Assembly (NCBI GenBank): GCA_902591645.1
Contig: CACJBM010000023.1
Coordinates: forward strand, 1-26,124
Length of the DNA stretch: 26,124 nt
Source: an uncultured Verrucomicrobiota bacterium
Lineage (GTDB): Bacteria; Verrucomicrobiota; Verrucomicrobiae; Verrucomicrobiales; DEV007
Reading direction: 5' to 3'
Numbering within the stretch: position 1 is the first letter of the stretch; each line of letters begins with the position of its first letter. The translations under genes and the position numbers were made by a program. The notes beneath the pieces were generated by a model. The model made no database searches. It was not told the origin of the DNA and saw only the letters and a program-made list of their open reading frames with translations. Below are positions 14,832-23,638 of this stretch, piece after piece.

Positions 14832-16340
14832 ATGTTTTCTCGTTTAATTCTTAAGTTTTTAATTGCTAATACTATAGCGATCATCCCTCTTGGGATCACA
14901 AGAGCGGCTGAGGAGAGAAAAAATATCCTTTGGGTCTATCTTGAGGATGTGAGTGGCTGGTTTAGCTGTTACGGAGAATCATTAATAAAGACTCCAAATA
15001 TCGATTTATTAGCCTCTGAGGGCATTCGGTTTGATCGGTTTTACACCCCGGCTGGTGTCTGTTCCGCAACTAGGTCAGCAATTGTTACAGGGATGATGCA
15101 AACGACCATAGGGGCTCACCATCATAGAAGTTGTCGAGCGACTTTCAGAGGCAAAGAAATGGGAGAATATGATAGGAATGTTCTACCAAAGGAAGTGGTG
15201 CCCTTGCCTATTCTTTTTAAGAGAAATGGGTACTACACCTTCAATGAAGGAACAGGCAAGGATGATTTTAATTTTGAGTGGGACCCGAACCAATTTTATG
15301 ACCATCGTGGAAAGAAGTGGAATTTTAAAGGGGCCACCAATGGTTCAGAGTGGACAGGAAGAAAAAAGGATCAGCCATTCTTTGGCCAGATTCAAATTTC
15401 AGGAGGTAAGTCAGGAAAAAGGGTAAAGCAAGTGATCAGTCCCTCGGAGGTTCCGGTTCCTCCTTATTATCCAGACATTGAGTTGGTCAGGAATGAAATA
15501 GCCCATCATTATAATTGCTTACTAGAAACTGACCGTGAAGTGGGAAGAATTATCGCTGCTTTGAAGCGAGATAAACTCTATGAAAATACCTTGATATTTT
15601 TATTCTCTGACCATGGCTACAAATTGCATCGGCATAAGCAGTACCTTTACGAGGGAGGAATTAGAATGCCTCTCATTGTTTCAGGTCCTGGCGTTCAAAA
15701 AGGGAACAGAAAAGATCTTGTTAGCGGGATTGATATTTCGGCAGCATCACTAGTAGCGGCTGGAATAACAATCCCAACAAAAATGGAAGGCCAGGATTTT
15801 CTGTCGAAAAATTATAAGCCAAGAGAATATGTAATCGCAGCTCGCGACAGATGTGACTATACGTATGAGAGAATCAGGGCAGTGGTCACCGGTCGTTACA
15901 AATATCTTAGGAACTATCTTACGGATAGGCCCTATATGAACCCGAGTTATAAGGATCCCTGGCCCGTTTCCAAAGCTTTTCGAAAGATGATGAAAGAGGG
16001 GAAGATGAATCAAAACCAATTAGTATTCTTTGGTGATAAGAAACAGCCTGAGGAACTCTATGATCTGGAAAATGATCCTCATGAATTGGTTAATTTGGCA
16101 AATGATCCTAAACATAAGATAGCACTTTCCCGTCACCGGGAAATTTTATCTGACTGGATCAAATTGACTGGCGATAAGGGTCAGGTTTTGGAATCCGACA
16201 TTGGATTACTTGCAACGATGAAGCGTTGGGGAAATCTATGTGTTAATCCGGAATATGATCGGGTAAGGGACAGGTACAAAGAATGGAAAGCTTCTCAGCA
16301 AAGTCCATCGAAGGCCAAGAAGAAAGTATCTTTCAAATAA
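14832..16340 (+). CDS. Exported sulfatase with CSATR motif
   Basis: The 502-residue product has a signal peptide (1-25), and its start is supported by AAAAGGA upstream, one of the few Shine-Dalgarno-like sites in the window. The formylglycine motif is C77-S-A-T-R, the Ala variant of C-x-P/A-x-R. The usual Asp-Asp metal pair is Glu38-Asp39 (YLEDVSG). Other landmarks are FLFSDHGYKLHRHKQYLYEGGIRMPL and the C-terminal EELYDLENDPHELVNLAND. The C-terminal half resembles the sulfatase at 6254. The tail is Lys-rich (SKAKKKVSFK). It probably removes sulfate from a glycan outside the cytoplasm. mutM starts 11 bases after its stop, so the two are probably co-transcribed although functionally unrelated. 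Confidence 0.93.
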   Translation: MFSRLILKFLIANTIAIIPLGITRAAEERKNILWVYLEDVSGWFSCYGESLIKTPNIDLLASEGIRFDRFYTPAGVCSATRSAIVTGMMQTTIGAHHHRSCRATFRGKEMGEYDRNVLPKEVVPLPILFKRNGYYTFNEGTGKDDFNFEWDPNQFYDHRGKKWNFKGATNGSEWTGRKKDQPFFGQIQISGGKSGKRVKQVISPSEVPVPPYYPDIELVRNEIAHHYNCLLETDREVGRIIAALKRDKLYENTLIFLFSDHGYKLHRHKQYLYEGGIRMPLIVSGPGVQKGNRKDLVSGIDISAASLVAAGITIPTKMEGQDFLSKNYKPREYVIAARDRCDYTYERIRAVVTGRYKYLRNYLTDRPYMNPSYKDPWPVSKAFRKMMKEGKMNQNQLVFFGDKKQPEELYDLENDPHELVNLANDPKHKIALSRHREILSDWIKLTGDKGQVLESDIGLLATMKRWGNLCVNPEYDRVRDRYKEWKASQQSPSKAKKKVSFK

Positions 16341-16351
16341 GTTAAGATAAA

Positions 16352-17164
16352 ATGCCGGAACTTCCTGAGGTTGAGACGACCCTCCGCGGGATCAAACCGC
16401 ACATCATTGGATATAAAATAACCCAAGTCCTTGTAAGAAATAAAAATTTAAGATGGCCGGTTCCTGGGAAAGTCTCTTCATTGGGAGGATCAAAATTTGA
16501 TGACATAAGGAGAAGAGGTAAATACCTTATCGTTGATCTTGATTGTGGATCTTTGATAATTCATCTCGGGATGTCTGGAAGTCTTCGAATCGTTGATCGG
16601 GGGGCTAATTATAAGAAACATGATCATGTGGATTTCTCTCTGGATTCAGGGAAGGCTCTCCGTTTTCATGATCCGAGAAGATTTGGCTGTGTTTTATTTT
16701 GTGGTGGTGATCCGCTTGGTCATAAGCTCCTACGGCATCTTGGACCTGAACCTTTGTCTGAAAACTTTTCCGGTCAGTACCTGTATGATAAGTCCAGGGG
16801 GAGAAAAGTTTCCGTTAAACAGTTCGTGATGAATTCCAAATTGGTCGTTGGTGTTGGCAATATTTATGCCTGTGAGGCGTTATTTTTTGCTGGAATAAAT
16901 CCTAGAAAATCAGCGAGTCGAATTTCTCTAGCAAGATATGAAAAATTAGTGGAATCGATACGGGGGGTCTTGAATGAATCAATCCAATTGGGGGGAACTA
17001 CTTTGCGAGATTTCGTTAATCAGGACGGTGAGCCTGGGTACTTTCAGCAGATTCTGATGGTGTATGGGAGAGAAGGAGATCCCTGCAAAGGTTGTGGTAA
17101 TCAAATTCGTCGTGTTGATCAGTCCGGCAGATCGACTTTTTACTGTACGAAATGCCAGAAATAA
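16352..17164 (+). CDS. mutM: Formamidopyrimidine-DNA glycosylase (Fpg/MutM)
   Basis: The 270-residue length is typical. The N-terminus MPELPEVETT supplies the catalytic Pro (exposed after Met removal) and Glu3. Lys57 in RRGKYLI is the conserved beta-hairpin lysine. HLGMSGSLR, FHDPRRFG and VGVGNIYACEALFFAGI are family blocks, and the C-terminal zinc finger is complete (C-x2-C, 16 residues, C-x2-C in DPCKGCG...FYCTKC). The enzyme excises oxidised purines such as 8-oxoguanine and cuts the strand at the abasic site. It is cytoplasmic. It sits 11 bases behind a sulfatase and converges on the toroid/propeller gene with only 3 bases between the stops. Confidence 0.97.
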   Translation: MPELPEVETTLRGIKPHIIGYKITQVLVRNKNLRWPVPGKVSSLGGSKFDDIRRRGKYLIVDLDCGSLIIHLGMSGSLRIVDRGANYKKHDHVDFSLDSGKALRFHDPRRFGCVLFCGGDPLGHKLLRHLGPEPLSENFSGQYLYDKSRGRKVSVKQFVMNSKLVVGVGNIYACEALFFAGINPRKSASRISLARYEKLVESIRGVLNESIQLGGTTLRDFVNQDGEPGYFQQILMVYGREGDPCKGCGNQIRRVDQSGRSTFYCTKCQK

Positions 17165-17167
17165 AAA

Positions 17168-19477
17168 TCATTTTCCTTTCAGTGCCCGTCTCGTAAGAAA
17201 AACAAACGCAGTGATAAAGATTCCCAGACAAAGAATTAATGTTAAATTTTTGCTTAACCAATTCAAATTCGGAATCTGAAAATAATCATGACGTTTTTGA
17301 AGGCGTTTGCTTTTGGAGCTGAAGAGCTTTGGCCTGGCAGATTCTCTGTCAGAATTAAAGAGCAGATGAAACCCGGCCATTCGAAGGGCAGGATCTGTCT
17401 CATTAAATTCACTGTTTATTTCTGGGCCGACATTTTCCGGTTCCATGGGTGTTAGACGAGAACGGTATATGTCAGCTCCCCCTAACCCCTCTGACCGGTC
17501 TGAGGAGAAATAGATAAAGTCTCCATGATTAGTGATGGCTGGGCCAGTATCGTTTCCAGGAGAATTTACTTCTTTAAGATTCTTTGCATGCCTGAATAGT
17601 GGAGTGTCTGGCAGCTGCGTGTTTGGAACCGCATTTAAGTTTGGGTTGGTTTCCGGTTCGAATCCTAGCCCATAGAGTGGCGTGTATCGGTAATGGGCTT
17701 CTAGGCATAAGGTCACGAGTGCGGTGGCTATGACTTTGCCCATCTGGTTCCCATGCCCTCCTCCCGTGGGCCATGAGCCATCTGGTCGTTGCAATTTAAT
17801 GAATTCACTTTGCATTTTCTTAAGCCATTTTTTCCAGACTTCTCCCTGATGCTGGTAAGCTGCGAGTGTTCCATAATAGGTGTAGTAAATGTCATTGGCC
17901 TGGAACCCTGCCTTATCGATGATTGAGGCAGATTCGAATGCAGTTAAAGTGTTAGGTGAGGTTCCTCTTATTTGAGAGCAAAAGAAACCGACCGCGTTCA
18001 TTGCATTTTTTCCTGAATTTCTCTTGCCCGGAGAATCTGTGTATCCGTAAGAACCACCGTCCTTGCCTCCGCTCACTTGTAGGAGGAATTTTTCCGAAAG
18101 TTCAATTGTCTCCTTCTTGACCCTGAGCCCGGACATCTCAGCGCTTGTCAATGCCATGATGAACCAACCAGTCACAGAAAGGTCTCCTCTTTCATTGGGT
18201 CTGTAACGCCAACCTCCTTCGGTGTGCTGAGAGTCTGCAATGAAGTCAATGACGGCCTGGGCATTGGACCTTATTTCATTGTCCTTGGTCACTCCATAAG
18301 CCTCGACCAGGGCCAGTGCGGCGATGCCATGGGAATACATTCCATTGTTTGTATTACTGCCTCGAAGATCACCACTGACAGGATTTTGTTGGTTAATTAA
18401 CCAATCGAGTCCACGCTTAACAGTGCTTTGATATTGGCATTCCTTATCGTGTCTTTCACCTCGTCCATAAAAGGCCAGAAGACTAAAAGCAGTTGCGGCA
18501 ACATCGTGACCGGCCTGTCCTCCGGTCTTTCGTATATTCCAGCGGCCGTCCTCTTCTTGTTGGGTCGCAAGATATTCAAGGGCCCTGTCAACGGCGCGCT
18601 CGCTGGCTTTGGACCCGCCGAGTTTTTTCATTACTTCAAGATCTGCTAAGGCTCCTTCTCGCAGTGAATAGAGCATACTTAATTGGCGTTCGGTTATTAT
18701 TTCAAAAGACGTTTCACCGGCGATCTCAGCCGAATAAATATCGGAATCTACTTTCCTATCACTCACATCTGCGAGTTGTTCAACGGCAGCGGCCTTGGCG
18801 GCCTCTTTCTCGCTGATCCCTATCGATTGGTGGGGGCGGTTCGATGCAAAATACAAAGTCATATTTTTTGGATTGAGTGCCGGATCAAATTCATCAAAAG
18901 GAGTGTTGATCCTACCTGTGAGGGGTAGGGGCCATGCATATTCTGCGCCATCCCATTTCGAAACCCAAATATCATATCCTCCCTGTCCTCCTGGTCGATC
19001 AGAGGAAAAGAAAAGGAACTTTCCGTCTTTCGTCTGAAAAAGAGAAGGGGAAGTTTCATTGAACCGGCTATTAAGAGCTCTTAAGGGTTTTGGGTTTCCC
19101 CATTTTTCCCCGTCCCATATTCTAATAAAAAGGTCTGAATTCTTTTCTCCGCCCAGGTATACCATATGGGCTCCATCAGAAGATATCGAGGGTTGTATGA
19201 TTGCATCTCTTCCAATGAAATTATTATCTTCAAGTTTTGATTTCTCCCATGTGACGTATCCAAGATCAACGTCGGTTGCGGATTTTTGGATAATCGTTTT
19301 GTCCGTGTATGTGTACCATCTGTCAGGCCTGAGATAGAGCCAACTCAAGAAAAGGGCGCCAATTATAAGAGCAATGGCTCCCCAGAAATAAATTTTTATT
19401 CTTTGTTTTCTAGTGAGTCCAAGTATTTGGCTTGGGTCTGTATTGGTTCTAATTTCTGTTTTCTCAGGCAAGTCCAT
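17168..19477 (-). CDS. Membrane-anchored protein: alpha/alpha toroid inserted in a PD40-like propeller
   Basis: A 769-residue protein with a membrane segment at each end (about 28-49 and 743-763). Residues 85-255 carry TolB/PD40-like strands: IQPSISSDGAHMVYLGG, FFSSDRPGGQGGYDIW at 156-171, YFASNRP at 209-215. Residues about 285-600 are helical and resemble squalene-hopene-cyclase/prenyltransferase toroids, with three QW-like motifs (QEEDGRW ending W313, QHTEGGW ending W423, QRPDGSW ending W569) and paired helices such as HGIAALALVEAYG. The propeller motifs then resume (YFSSDRSEGLGGADIY at 656-671, LLFNSDRES near 704). No cyclase DxDD motif was seen, so terpene cyclisation is doubtful. The toroid may bind a protein or glycan. 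It is the last gene of the gal/sulfatase cluster, 10 bases after a sulfatase. Function unknown. Confidence 0.88.
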   Translation of the reverse strand: MDLPEKTEIRTNTDPSQILGLTRKQRIKIYFWGAIALIIGALFLSWLYLRPDRWYTYTDKTIIQKSATDVDLGYVTWEKSKLEDNNFIGRDAIIQPSISSDGAHMVYLGGEKNSDLFIRIWDGEKWGNPKPLRALNSRFNETSPSLFQTKDGKFLFFSSDRPGGQGGYDIWVSKWDGAEYAWPLPLTGRINTPFDEFDPALNPKNMTLYFASNRPHQSIGISEKEAAKAAAVEQLADVSDRKVDSDIYSAEIAGETSFEIITERQLSMLYSLREGALADLEVMKKLGGSKASERAVDRALEYLATQQEEDGRWNIRKTGGQAGHDVAATAFSLLAFYGRGERHDKECQYQSTVKRGLDWLINQQNPVSGDLRGSNTNNGMYSHGIAALALVEAYGVTKDNEIRSNAQAVIDFIADSQHTEGGWRYRPNERGDLSVTGWFIMALTSAEMSGLRVKKETIELSEKFLLQVSGGKDGGSYGYTDSPGKRNSGKNAMNAVGFFCSQIRGTSPNTLTAFESASIIDKAGFQANDIYYTYYGTLAAYQHQGEVWKKWLKKMQSEFIKLQRPDGSWPTGGGHGNQMGKVIATALVTLCLEAHYRYTPLYGLGFEPETNPNLNAVPNTQLPDTPLFRHAKNLKEVNSPGNDTGPAITNHGDFIYFSSDRSEGLGGADIYRSRLTPMEPENVGPEINSEFNETDPALRMAGFHLLFNSDRESARPKLFSSKSKRLQKRHDYFQIPNLNWLSKNLTLILCLGIFITAFVFLTRRALKGK

Positions 19478-19487
19478 TTTCTATCAA

Positions 19488-20957
19488 TTAACGTCGGGCC
19501 TTTGGTTCCGGGTACTTGGCAAGTATGGCTTGAAGTTTCTTCAATTCTGTTGGTTTTTCCGCGGCAATGTTCTTGGTTTCATAGGGGGCATCACTGTAAT
19601 CATAAAGTTCATATTCGGTCGGTTTCCCCTTTTTCTTCCATTCGACCATTCTGAACTTTTCAGTTCGAATTGCGCGTCCCATTTTCGCTCTTGGGTAGGC
19701 ATGAAAAGCATGATTTCGTATCCGCGTTGAGGGCATCTTGATCACTTCTGCCATACTTAGGCCATCGATCGGCTGAGGGCCTTTGATCGGTGGAATCCCA
19801 GCCAATTCATTGAGGGTAGGGAATATATCAACGCTTTCCATTAATTGTTTGGTCGATGATCCTGGCCGAGAGATTCCCGGAGCAGAAATAATGATAGGAA
19901 TTCTGTTCGCCTGTTCATAGTTGGTGTGTTTGGTCCAAATGCCTAAATCACCAAGATGAAATCCATGATCACCCCAGAGTACGATTATTGTTTTTGAAGT
20001 CAGTTCGAGCTGGTCCAAAGCATCCAGTACTTTGCCTATTTGAGCGTCGACATAACTTACACTGGCGTAATATCCATGAATTAAGTCTCTTTTGAGAGTT
20101 TCAGGAAAAATGGCATTACGGTCAATCGGAACTGGTTTGTAATTTGAGATCTCACCTCCACGCTTTCCTGCCACTTTCGGTGATTCTGTTGGCAAATTTT
20201 CATGCGTTGGTAAGGGTAATTTTTTAGGGTCGTGGAGGTTCCAATATTTTTTGGGTGCTGAGAAGGGGAGGTGAGGTCTTGCGAATCCTGTAGCAATGAA
20301 GAAGGGTGTTTTTGAATTTTTCTTGGCATTTTTAAGCCGTTTGACCGTTTCTGCGGCTACTCTGCCATCAGCATATTCTTGATCTTCTACTTCTGGAAAT
20401 TCGAAGGCGGCGCCTCTGGGAAGTGATCGGATCTGACCGAGCTTCTGATTGGTAAAATATGCCTCTTCTCTTGTTAATTTGCCTCCATCGGTACTTTTGA
20501 GGTCGAGGTACTCAATGACTTTATCATGATAGTGAGGGACGCTGAAGGATTCAGGGTCTCCTAGATTTCCATGGCCGATATGGAATATTTTTCCTAAGGA
20601 CTGGGTCTTGTAACCATGCTTAGCAAAATGTTGTGGTATTGTAACCGCGTTCGGTATTGATTTGCGTAAATGATTGCCGAGTCCGTAAAGACCCGTCGAT
20701 GTTGAATGGGACCCAAGCATCAGAGTGAACCTTGAAGGGGCGCAAACGGATTGGTTGCAATAGGCCAGATCGAATCTAATCCCTCTAGATGCGAGTTTGT
20801 CGATGTTTGGAGTTTTTGCATGAGGATCCCCATAACAGCCAAGGGCAGGTTTTAAATCATCGACTAGAATTAATAGTACGTTGGGTCTTTCTTCAGCTCC
20901 TGATTTTGATGCGGATAATAAAAGTACTACCAGAAATATATATATGAATGACTTCAT
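19488..20957 (-). CDS. Exported iduronate-2-sulfatase-like sulfatase
   Basis: The 489-residue product has a signal peptide (1-21), metal-binding VDD at 32-34, formylglycine motif C72-A-P-S-R and the IDS-like context YCNQSVCAPSRFTL. LGKIFHIGHGN replaces the GKWHLG block of arylsulfatases, ATGFARPHLPF and LWGDHGFHLGDLGIWTKHTNYE follow, again as in human iduronate-2-sulfatase and related bacterial polysaccharide sulfatases. Members cut 2-O- and other sulfate esters of glycosaminoglycans or algal polysaccharides. The tail is basic (PEPKARR). It lies 59 bases after galE and 10 before the toroid/propeller gene in one - strand cluster, so a galactose-containing sulfated glycan is the likeliest substrate class (inference). 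Confidence 0.94.
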   Translation of the reverse strand: MKSFIYIFLVVLLLSASKSGAEERPNVLLILVDDLKPALGCYGDPHAKTPNIDKLASRGIRFDLAYCNQSVCAPSRFTLMLGSHSTSTGLYGLGNHLRKSIPNAVTIPQHFAKHGYKTQSLGKIFHIGHGNLGDPESFSVPHYHDKVIEYLDLKSTDGGKLTREEAYFTNQKLGQIRSLPRGAAFEFPEVEDQEYADGRVAAETVKRLKNAKKNSKTPFFIATGFARPHLPFSAPKKYWNLHDPKKLPLPTHENLPTESPKVAGKRGGEISNYKPVPIDRNAIFPETLKRDLIHGYYASVSYVDAQIGKVLDALDQLELTSKTIIVLWGDHGFHLGDLGIWTKHTNYEQANRIPIIISAPGISRPGSSTKQLMESVDIFPTLNELAGIPPIKGPQPIDGLSMAEVIKMPSTRIRNHAFHAYPRAKMGRAIRTEKFRMVEWKKKGKPTEYELYDYSDAPYETKNIAAEKPTELKKLQAILAKYPEPKARR

Positions 20958-21016
20958 TTATTGCCTAATGAGTAACTTTTAAAATATTCAGCAAGTGAGG
21001 TCACGATTATTTTGTT

Positions 21017-22051
21017 TTAATTGTTATAACCTTCCGGATTATTTTTTTGCCATCGCCACGAATCTTCCATCATTTGATCGAGGTTGTGTTTTGCTACCCA
21101 ATCCAATTCCTTTTTGGCTTTGGATGGATCTGCCCAATAAGCAGCGATGTCGCCATCTCTCCTTGAAGTGATTTGATAGGGAATTGACTTTCCTGCGGCT
21201 TTTTCAAAGACACTTAATACTTCCATGACGCTATGTCCCTGTCCTGTTCCCAAATTCCAGACATTAGCACCATTATTATTTTTCAGAACATTCAATGCTT
21301 TTAAATGTCCCTTAGCTAAGTCAACGACGTGGAGATAATCACGAATTCCTGTTCCATCCGATGTGGGATAATCGTCCCCAAATATATTTAACTTTTCAAG
21401 TTTTCCGATGGCAACTTGACTCATATAAGGAACTAGATTGTTAGGAATATCATTTGGATCCTCTCCTATCAATCCGCTCGGATGTGCTCCTACTGGATTA
21501 AAATATCTAAGCAAAGCGATGCGCCAGCGTTTGTCCGAAAGGGCAAGGTCCTGGAGAATCCTTTCTACCATTATTTTTGTTCTGCTGTACGGATTCGTGG
21601 GTTCCTTGATCGGACTTTGTTCATTTAGTGGTAGCGCATCAGGTTTCCCATACACTGTTGCTGTTGAACTAAAAACCAACTCATAGACTTCTGAGTGTTG
21701 CATTGCCTCAAATAGATTAATGGAACCCCTGACATTATTTTCATAATAGTCGAGTGGCTTTTCTACGCTTTCTCCGATCGCTTTAAGGCCAGCAAAATGA
21801 ATGACGCTGTCGATTTTATTATTTGAAAAGATGGCTCTGAGCTTTTCTTTATCACGAACATCACCCTCTTCGAGAGTGATCGGAACTTCAGAAATGCCAT
21901 TCGCATTACAGATCTGGGCAATGCGATCAACGACTCCTGGGGAGCTGTTGCTAAGATTATCTAGAATAATTACCTCATGGCCCGCAATGAGTAATTCAAG
22001 GGAAGTGTGGGATCCAATGTAACCTGTGCCGCCGGTGACTAATACATTCAC
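21017..22051 (-). CDS. galE: UDP-glucose 4-epimerase
   Basis: The 344-residue length is normal for GalE. It has the NAD-binding GGTGYIG at residues 7-13, DNLSNSS at 31-37, GDVRD, HFAGLKAIGESV (85-96), the catalytic SSTATVYG with Ser129-Thr130, and Tyr155-x3-Lys159 (YSRTK). LRYFNPVGAHPSG and the SDGTGIRDYLHVVDLA segment are diagnostic for GalE rather than other extended SDR enzymes. It interconverts UDP-galactose and UDP-glucose in the cytoplasm with NAD+ bound. It lies between sulfatase genes on the same strand, with galK further upstream, which argues for a catabolic role in galactose use, though supply of UDP-galactose for surface glycans is also possible. Confidence 0.97.
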   Translation of the reverse strand: MNVLVTGGTGYIGSHTSLELLIAGHEVIILDNLSNSSPGVVDRIAQICNANGISEVPITLEEGDVRDKEKLRAIFSNNKIDSVIHFAGLKAIGESVEKPLDYYENNVRGSINLFEAMQHSEVYELVFSSTATVYGKPDALPLNEQSPIKEPTNPYSRTKIMVERILQDLALSDKRWRIALLRYFNPVGAHPSGLIGEDPNDIPNNLVPYMSQVAIGKLEKLNIFGDDYPTSDGTGIRDYLHVVDLAKGHLKALNVLKNNNGANVWNLGTGQGHSVMEVLSVFEKAAGKSIPYQITSRRDGDIAAYWADPSKAKKELDWVAKHNLDQMMEDSWRWQKNNPEGYNN

Positions 22052-22109
22052 AATTACATTAAGGGTTTGATTTCTCTTCTAATCAATATGCGATCAATAC
22101 GATATTCAA

Positions 22110-22122
22110 ATTATCAGATAAT
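22110..22122. repeat. Short palindrome between sulfatase and galE
   Basis: ATTATC-A-GATAAT lies in the 96-base gap upstream of galE, 59 bases before its start. This is the widest gap in the cluster and could hold an internal promoter or operator. The palindrome is short and A/T-rich. Confidence 0.3.
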
Positions 22123-22147
22123 ATTCGTTCCGTGGTCTATAGCCAAA

Positions 22148-23629
22148 TTACTTTCTTTTTTTGTGATGGGGGGAATCTTTGGGAATCCTGCTGATTTTAG
22201 CAGCATCTTTAGGAATTGATTTTAATAAACGCTCCTTTATTTGTGAATGCTTTGTGAGTTTTGCAAGATTCTTGAACTCGTGAGGATCTTCTTTGAGATC
22301 GTAAAGTTCTTCAAAACCGTTCCCATAAGAGATGAACCTGTAACGATCGTCACTCACTGCGTGTGAGGGTGTTTTTTCTCCCCAAAACTGGAAGGAGGTC
22401 AGTGATGTTTTTTTAGTCATCAGTGACGGATTTTTTAGGTGCTTTATGAGTGATGATCCATCGCACTGTTTGGGCGTAGGGATCTTTGCCAATTCGCATA
22501 GGGTCGGATAAATGTCCGTTAACGTGACGGCTTGCCTGCACTCTTTTCCATTAGCTGAGATTCCTGGGGCATGGATAAAAAATGGGACCCTTGTCGTTTG
22601 ATCCCACAGTGCGAATTTTTCCCAATTCTCTTTTTCTCCTATATGGAAACCATGATCGCTCCATAGGACGATGATAGTATTTTTGCTTAATGGGGACTTA
22701 TCCAGAGCATCAAGTAATCGGCCTAGTTGAAAATCAACATAAGTTATGCTTGCCAAATAGCCGCGCATTAAGTGCTCCCATTGGTTATTGTTAGTTACCC
22801 ACTTGTGCCATCCTTCTCTCTTGTGGCTGTGCGCATCATTTAGGTCGTCTTTAATATATTTTGGAAGTGCCACCTTATCCAATGGATACATATCGAACCA
22901 TTCCTTTGGGACCTCCCAAGGAATGTGAGGCCGGAACAGACCGACCGCGATGAAGGCGGGCTTACTCCTTTTTTTGTTCATTTCATTAATGGCCCAGTCA
23001 ACGACGATGTGGTCTCCGGTCTTTTCATTTTTTAATTCCATGGGAGCAGCTCCAAAGAGTTGAGAGTTGCCTCCTAAGGGCCTTCCCTCAGTGAGGCCAT
23101 TGTCTTTATCTGGAATTAATTTGGGTCTCGGCCAAATGCTTGATATCGGATCGAGAGGGTCAATCAAATAATCATCCCAAGCAGTCGGATCATTTTGCGA
23201 GTCTCCGGGAGTCCATTGCAATGTATGAAATATTTTTCCTCCCCCCACAGCATCGTAGCCATGTTCTCGGAACATTTGGGATAGGACCACTGCCTTTTCG
23301 AGGACCTTCGATTCGTGTCGCCACCGTGGGCCATGTGCTCCAAACATGTTGCGATATATTCCAGATCGGCTGGGATGAACTCCAGTCATCACTGCGACTC
23401 TTGAAGGATGACACGCAGGAGCCGCACAATGTGCATTGGTAAAGTTGACGGACCTTTTAGCTAACCTGTCAAAGTTAGGGGTAATGATCTCAGGGTGATT
23501 GTCTAGGGGTGAAATGTAATCGTTCAGATCATCAATTGAGATGAAAAGGACATTTGGCTTGGCTGCCAATGATATCCCACACAGATAGAGGAATGAGATT
23601 ATAATGGATAAGAACCGTGATGATTTCAT
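22148..23629 (-). CDS. Exported iduronate-2-sulfatase-like sulfatase with CHPSR motif
   Basis: The 493-residue product has a signal peptide (1-22), metal-binding IDD at 32-34, and formylglycine motif C73-H-P-S-R in the context APACHPSRVAVMTG. GGGKIFHT, VGLFRPHIPWEVP and LWSDHGFHIGEKENWEKFALWDQTTRVPF place it near iduronate-2-sulfatase-like enzymes but in a different branch from the product at 19488 (His after the Cys, a longer WP-rich insert near residues 140-190). The tail is basic (SPHHKKRK). It is the second of two sulfatases separated by 9 bases, so the pair is almost certainly one transcript with galK upstream and galE downstream. Substrate not determined. Confidence 0.94.
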   Translation of the reverse strand: MKSSRFLSIIISFLYLCGISLAAKPNVLFISIDDLNDYISPLDNHPEIITPNFDRLAKRSVNFTNAHCAAPACHPSRVAVMTGVHPSRSGIYRNMFGAHGPRWRHESKVLEKAVVLSQMFREHGYDAVGGGKIFHTLQWTPGDSQNDPTAWDDYLIDPLDPISSIWPRPKLIPDKDNGLTEGRPLGGNSQLFGAAPMELKNEKTGDHIVVDWAINEMNKKRSKPAFIAVGLFRPHIPWEVPKEWFDMYPLDKVALPKYIKDDLNDAHSHKREGWHKWVTNNNQWEHLMRGYLASITYVDFQLGRLLDALDKSPLSKNTIIVLWSDHGFHIGEKENWEKFALWDQTTRVPFFIHAPGISANGKECRQAVTLTDIYPTLCELAKIPTPKQCDGSSLIKHLKNPSLMTKKTSLTSFQFWGEKTPSHAVSDDRYRFISYGNGFEELYDLKEDPHEFKNLAKLTKHSQIKERLLKSIPKDAAKISRIPKDSPHHKKRK

Positions 23630-23638
23630 TGTATTGGA

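Noticed and set aside
17168..19477. Squalene-hopene cyclase function
   Set aside because: QW-like motifs and toroid helices are present, but no DxDD acid motif was seen and the domain is embedded in a propeller.
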